A stretch of DNA of 64,000 nucleotides from assembly GCA_947631545.1 (NCBI GenBank), contig CANRLS010000002.1:24965-88964 (forward strand), in the 5' to 3' direction. The position numbers and the translations under genes were made by a program. Positions 60,649-64,000 of this stretch are shown one piece after another (position 1 is the stretch's first letter; each line of letters opens with the position of its first letter). The notes under the pieces are model-generated. The model did not search any database and was not told the origin of the DNA. It was given only the letters and a program-made list of their open reading frames with translations. The DNA is from an uncultured Atopobiaceae bacterium. GTDB taxonomy: Bacteria; Actinomycetota; Coriobacteriia; Coriobacteriales; Atopobiaceae.

Positions 60649-62907
60649 CTATTCGGTCGCGATGAGCCGGGCGTAGGCGCCGCCGGCCCGGTAGAGCTCG
60701 TCATGGGTGCCGCGCTCCACCACGTGCCCTCGGTCGAGGACGACGATCTCGTCGCAGTCCCGGATGGCCGAGAGGCGGTGGGCGATGATGACGAGGGTGA
60801 GCCCGCGGCGCTTGATGGCGTTCATGACCTCGAGCTCCGTCTCGGCATCGAGGGCGCTCGTCGCCTCGTCCATGATGAGGACCGTGGGATCCTGGGCGAG
60901 CGCTCGGGCGATCTCCATCCTCTGGCGCTGGCCGCCGGAGAGGTCCTGGCCGCCCTCGAGGAGGACGTGCTCGTAGCCACCGTCCTTCTCCATGATCACG
61001 TCGTGGATGCGGGCGTCGCGGGCGGCGAGGATGACCTCGAAGTCCTCGATGGAGTCGTCCCAGAGCTTGATGTTGTTCGAGATGGTGTCGTTGAAGAGGA
61101 TGATGTCCTGGTCGATGACGGCGACCGAGCCCGTGCGCACCGACCGGGGCACGTCGGCCATCGGGATGCCGTCGAAGCGCACCTCCCCCGCCCACGGCTG
61201 GTAGAGGCCGCTGATGAGCTTCGAGAGAGTGGACTTGCCCGAACCGGAGGCGCCGACGAAGGCCACCGATCCGCCCGGCTTCACCTTGAGCGAGAAGTCC
61301 TCGATGAGGGGCGGGTCCAGGGGCGAGTAGCCGAAGGTGATGCCCTCGAGCTCCACCGCGCCCCGGAGCTTCGCCAGGCCCGTATCCGCGCCGCCGAGGC
61401 TCACGCCCAGGTCGGCGAACTCGTCGTCGACCGCGGGCGCGTCCGCCGCGTCGGCCTCCATGGGCGGCGCTCCGGCATCGTCTTGGGCGAGCTCGTCCTC
61501 CCCGTAGTCCATGACGTCCTGGATGCGCTCCATGGCCGTTCGCATCTCCTGGAACTGCTGCATGGCCATCGTCAGGTTCTGGGCCGGCGTGACGAACGAG
61601 AGCAGGTAGCCCTGGAAGGCGAGGATCATGCCGATCGTGAACTGCCCCTGGAAGGTGAGCCAGAGGCCCGCCACGAGCACCATGATGTTGGCGAACGAGG
61701 TCACCATCTGCGGGATGAGCGAGAGGCGCACGTCGGTCGACGTGAAGCGCGCCTGCTGGGTGTTGGCCCCCGCCTGGTAGCCGCTCCAGCGCTGGAAGTA
61801 GCCCTGCTCGGCGCCGGAGGACTTCAGGGTCTCGATCATGTCGATGCCGCCCGCGGTGGCGTTGACGAGGTTCGCCTGGTCCCTCATCTGCACGCGCGTG
61901 ATGTTCACCCGCTTGTTCGAGATGAAGCGCGCCACGATGAGGTTCGCCACCACCGACGCGATGCCGATGATCGAGAGCAGCCAGGAGTAGGTGAACATGA
62001 TGACGAGGTAGATGATGAGCATGAGGAAGTCGATGATGAGGGGGGCGAGGGTCCCCACCATCTGACTCGCCACCATCTCCGAGCTCTGGGCCCTCTGGTT
62101 GATGTCGCCGGTGTTCCTCTGCGAGAAGAACGCCATGGGCAGGTGGAGCACCTTCCACATGAAGGACACGTTGGAGACGACGGCCAGCTTGCCCTCCACC
62201 TTGAGGAGGTAGACGGCGTTCAGGATGGAGATGACGATCTGGATGGCGCAGATGGCGCAGATGATGCCGAGGAAAGGCAGGAACCACGAGGGCTGCTCCC
62301 CCGTGAGGAGCCTATCGAGGAAGATCTGGGAGAGCGCTGGGTTCACGATGCCCAGGAGCGAGATGATCCCCGTGGTGATCGCCACGAAGGCGATGGCCGG
62401 GGCGGAGCCCTTGAGCCGCTCCATCGCGAAGTCCTTGATGGACGCCGGCTCCCCCTCGACCACGAAGTCGGGCCCCGGCACGAGGGAGATGCAGATGCCC
62501 GTGAAGCCCCGGTCGAAATCGTCGAAGCTCATGGCGTAGTCGCCCCGGGCGGGGTCGTTCACGTAGACCTTGTCGCCCTTGAAGCCCCTGACCACGATGA
62601 AGTGGTTGAAGTCCCAGTGCACGATGCAGGGGAAGGTGACCTTCTCGCGGAGCGTCTCGGGCTCGTAGCGATAGCCAGAGGCCTCGAAGCCGTAATGGCG
62701 GGCGGCCTTGACGACCTTGAGCGCGCTGGATCCGTCGCGCGAGACGCCGCAATCGGCCCGCACCTGCTCCAAGGGCACCCACTTGCCGTAGTAGGCGCTC
62801 ACCATGGCGAGGGAGGCCGCGCCGCACTCGAGGGCCTCCATCTGCATGATCTGGGGGACCTTGTCGGCCATCACCCCAGGCTGTTTGGGCGTATGGACCT
62901 TGCTCAC
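60649..62907 (-). CDS. NHLM-type ABC transporter with C39 leader peptidase
   Basis: 752 residues. The C39 bacteriocin-processing peptidase domain (about 1-150) has oxyanion Q22, C28 (LECGAASLAMV), H102 (WDFNHFIVVRGF) and D118 (VNDPA), so it is expected to cut after Gly-Gly. Six membrane helices and an NBD with GASGSGKST, LSGGQRQR and ILIMDEATSALD follow. The start is the GTG at 62907, which overlaps the preceding stop as GTGA and supplies the usual KVHTPKQP N-terminus; ATG 62871 would shorten it. It is the maturase and exporter for the peptide at 63621. Confidence 0.92.
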   Translation of the reverse strand: MSKVHTPKQPGVMADKVPQIMQMEALECGAASLAMVSAYYGKWVPLEQVRADCGVSRDGSSALKVVKAARHYGFEASGYRYEPETLREKVTFPCIVHWDFNHFIVVRGFKGDKVYVNDPARGDYAMSFDDFDRGFTGICISLVPGPDFVVEGEPASIKDFAMERLKGSAPAIAFVAITTGIISLLGIVNPALSQIFLDRLLTGEQPSWFLPFLGIICAICAIQIVISILNAVYLLKVEGKLAVVSNVSFMWKVLHLPMAFFSQRNTGDINQRAQSSEMVASQMVGTLAPLIIDFLMLIIYLVIMFTYSWLLSIIGIASVVANLIVARFISNKRVNITRVQMRDQANLVNATAGGIDMIETLKSSGAEQGYFQRWSGYQAGANTQQARFTSTDVRLSLIPQMVTSFANIMVLVAGLWLTFQGQFTIGMILAFQGYLLSFVTPAQNLTMAMQQFQEMRTAMERIQDVMDYGEDELAQDDAGAPPMEADAADAPAVDDEFADLGVSLGGADTGLAKLRGAVELEGITFGYSPLDPPLIEDFSLKVKPGGSVAFVGASGSGKSTLSKLISGLYQPWAGEVRFDGIPMADVPRSVRTGSVAVIDQDIILFNDTISNNIKLWDDSIEDFEVILAARDARIHDVIMEKDGGYEHVLLEGGQDLSGGQRQRMEIARALAQDPTVLIMDEATSALDAETELEVMNAIKRRGLTLVIIAHRLSAIRDCDEIVVLDRGHVVERGTHDELYRAGGAYARLIATE

Positions 62908-63419
62908 GAGGATTGGCCCCCGCTCGCCTGCTGCCCCGCCCCGAAGATGAGCTCGAGCGGCGTATAGGTATGGAGGGTCACCGTCGCGGGATAGGTTCCC
63001 GCAGGAAGGTTGATCGCGGCCGCGAGCGGGCAGACCCACTGCCCCTGGCGCGAGAGGTCCACCTGGCCGTCGGTGGCCAGCTTGGCGACCACCTCGGAAA
63101 CGGCCTCGGGCGCCCCCGCGGCGCCGGTGACCATGCCCGATTCACCGGCGGACTCGAGCTTGGAGCCCGGCATCACCTGCTCCGCATCGCTCTCGCCGAG
63201 CCAGAGGGTCGTCGACCCCCGCTCGACGACGAGCACGCCCTGGGAATCGACGTTCACCGTCCCGAGCAGCCCCCATACCAGGGCGGCGGCGATGAGCAGG
63301 ATGATCACGACGAGGACCATCCAGACGCCGGGGCTCGCTATGCGTATGTAGTCGTCGAGCGTGTCGGGGTTCGAAACGCGCTCGAGGTTCTTCTCGCGGA
63401 AGATGGAAGCCACGACCAT
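62904..63419 (-). CDS. Short HlyD-like NHLM secretion protein
   Basis: 171 residues. The N-terminal IFREKNLERVSNPDTLDDYI followed by one transmembrane helix (about 30-55) matches the start of the NHLM secretion (HlyD-type) protein family. The coiled-coil and lipoyl-like arms of full adaptors (about 400 residues) are missing: after the helix there are only about 115 residues of beta-rich sequence. That fits a Gram-positive cell with no outer membrane, or a divergent adaptor. ATG 63419 follows GGAAGGG. It is coupled to the ABC gene. Confidence 0.78.
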   Translation of the reverse strand: MVVASIFREKNLERVSNPDTLDDYIRIASPGVWMVLVVIILLIAAALVWGLLGTVNVDSQGVLVVERGSTTLWLGESDAEQVMPGSKLESAGESGMVTGAAGAPEAVSEVVAKLATDGQVDLSRQGQWVCPLAAAINLPAGTYPATVTLHTYTPLELIFGAGQQASGGQSS

Positions 63420-63480
63420 GCCCTTCCCGTGCTGGGGCCAGCGCTCCGTGTTCGGATTGGGGTGATTGTACCGTTCCGAT

Positions 63481-63511
63481 CGTCCATGGCGGCGCTCTGG
63501 CGCCATGGACG
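63481..63511. repeat. 11-bp hairpin between peptide and export genes
   Basis: CGTCCATGGCG at 63481-63491 pairs exactly with 63501-63511 across a 9-base loop. It lies between the peptide gene terminator and the HlyD-like gene, next to a TACAAT (63470-63465, minus strand) that may be a -10. An attenuator or operator role is possible. Confidence 0.5.
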
Positions 63512-63543
63512 CGGGGCCTGGCCGCGATCCGGAAGCGGTAGGA

Positions 63544-63575
63544 GAAAAGGGGACGGCCGAGGACCTAAGTCCCCG
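63544..63575 (-). terminator. Intrinsic terminator after the leader-peptide gene
   Basis: On the minus strand GGGGAC and GTCCCC (63575-63570 and 63555-63550) enclose a 14-base loop and are followed by TTTTCTCC. It lies 46 bases after the peptide stop, so the peptide mRNA would be mostly separate and more abundant than the export mRNA. Confidence 0.6.
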
Positions 63576-63620
63576 ACCATCCCCTCGATTCGCGCATCAT
63601 GCGGATGTGCCGCGCCCCGT

Positions 63621-63785
63621 CTACCTCTTGATGCGGGGCTTCTGGCGGATGGAGCCCATCTGCAGACGGCTGTCGCCGACCATCGCGATGCCGGCATCGA
63701 AGCTGACGCCGCCGATGACGAGGTCGAGCTGCTCGTCGGTGAGCTTGAGGCCATCGTAGCGCTTGTCGGTGTTCTCGTTGTCCAT
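63621..63785 (-). CDS. Double-glycine leader peptide (NHLM-exported precursor candidate)
   Basis: 54-residue peptide. The hydrophilic leader contains LTDEQLDLVIGG, with the processing Gly-Gly at residues 25-26, followed by a 28-residue core starting VSFDAGIAMVGDSR and ending in a basic PRIKR. The core has no cysteine and no threonine and three serines, so lanthipeptide or thiopeptide maturation is unlikely. It may be an unmodified bacteriocin or a signalling peptide. ATG 63785 has GGGAGG eight bases upstream; a longer 83-residue frame starts without one. The C39 transporter is immediately downstream. Confidence 0.8.
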   Translation of the reverse strand: MDNENTDKRYDGLKLTDEQLDLVIGGVSFDAGIAMVGDSRLQMGSIRQKPRIKR

Positions 63786-63798
63786 GGAGGGCACCTCC

Positions 63799-63851
63799 CA
63801 CGTGCATATCGTTTCGCGTCCCGTTCGCGTTCCGTTCCAACACGTGCACAT
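63799..63851. promoter_or_regulatory. Direct repeats upstream of the leader-peptide gene
   Basis: CACGTGCATAT (63799-63809) and CACGTGCACAT (63841-63851) are 42 bases apart start to start, four helical turns. TAGTAT (63855-63850, minus strand) is a possible -10 overlapping one copy. LytTR regulators bind direct repeats, so this could be a target of the protein at 56575. Confidence 0.45.
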
Positions 63852-63889
63852 ACTAGCGCGTCGTCGCCGCATCGGGGCGGAAGGTGCGT

Positions 63890-64000
63890 TCAGCGGCCCG
63901 AAACCTCCATGGTGAAGGGCCCTTCGTCATCTCGTGACACCGAAACGGCCATTCGTGCATAGCTCATGCCCGCGAACGGCGAGGCCTCGGGCGATGGGGC
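63890..64000 (-). CDS. C-terminal fragment of an unidentified gene cut by the window edge
   Basis: An open minus-strand frame runs from the window edge for 36 codons and ends with SVSRDDEGPFTMEVSGR. The composition is protein-like and the stop is about 100 bases before the peptide gene. I do not recognise it. It may be the 3' end of the preceding gene in the export locus. Confidence 0.4.
   Translation of the reverse strand, partial: APSPEASPFAGMSYARMAVSVSRDDEGPFTMEVSGR

Noticed and set aside
58378..62967. Plus-strand open frame of about 1,500 codons
   Set aside because: Antisense shadow of the two ABC transporters, with His/Asp/Gly/Arg-rich sequence and no motif.

Overview
This 64 kb window is a chromosomal segment of a high-GC Gram-positive bacterium. 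Gene content and order point to an actinobacterium of the class Coriobacteriia (an Olsenella-, Atopobium- or Eggerthella-like organism). The reasons are: RNase J, RNase Y and PNPase together; a lexA / LysM division-inhibitor / nrdR block; an FHA-MerR pair resembling garA-ftsR; SpoVS in a genome segment with no other sporulation gene; and secreted proteins carrying the cell-wall repeat typical of this class. The exact genus is an inference. There is no rRNA, CRISPR array, transposase or integrase. The only tRNA seen is tRNA-Pro(GGG).

Region 1 (about 0-25.8 kb) is almost entirely plus-strand housekeeping DNA in a compact, often overlapping layout: phoH-ybeY-dgkA-era-recO; rpsO-pnp; rnj-ftsK-rodZ-like-yajQ-rimO-pgsA-cinA; recA-recX; rny-GHKL ATPase; spoVS-miaB-miaA-hflX. 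It covers RNA decay, ribosome assembly, tRNA modification, DNA repair, chromosome translocation and lipid synthesis. The recA promoter is well preserved, with a LexA box between its -35 and -10 elements.

Region 2 (about 25-46 kb) is mixed. lexA is divergent from a YneA/DivS-like LysM protein, with two LexA boxes between them, followed by nrdR-dut, a purine permease and trxB. Next come an NlpC/P60 wall hydrolase, apt, the MerR/FHA pair, and a five-gene minus-strand operon (second CDP-alcohol phosphotransferase, D-Ala-D-Ala carboxypeptidase, folate-binding GcvT-like protein, C-S lyase, RidA). After that are tRNA-Pro, a cysteine hydrolase, an alkyltransferase, an ABC-F ATPase and a large secreted papain-like protease.

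Region 3 (about 46-64 kb) is the unusual part. It holds two paralogous multipass proteins of the putative ABC-transporter type IV (CmpB-like) family and a PAP2 phosphatase. It has five STAS (anti-anti-sigma) domains: two free-standing, one C-terminal to an APH-like kinase, one N-terminal to another APH-like kinase, and one C-terminal to a methyltransferase. There is one RsbW-like ATPase and a LytTR regulator with an N-terminal sensor-like domain. The region ends in an NHLM-type peptide-export operon: a double-glycine leader peptide gene, a short HlyD-like membrane protein, a C39-peptidase ABC transporter, a second ABC transporter and an AIM24 protein. No sigma factor, PP2C phosphatase or peptide-modifying enzyme is visible in the window. 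My main hypothesis is that the STAS-fusion set and LytTR protein control, or are controlled by, the exported peptide. The sequence shows co-location only, not the functional link.
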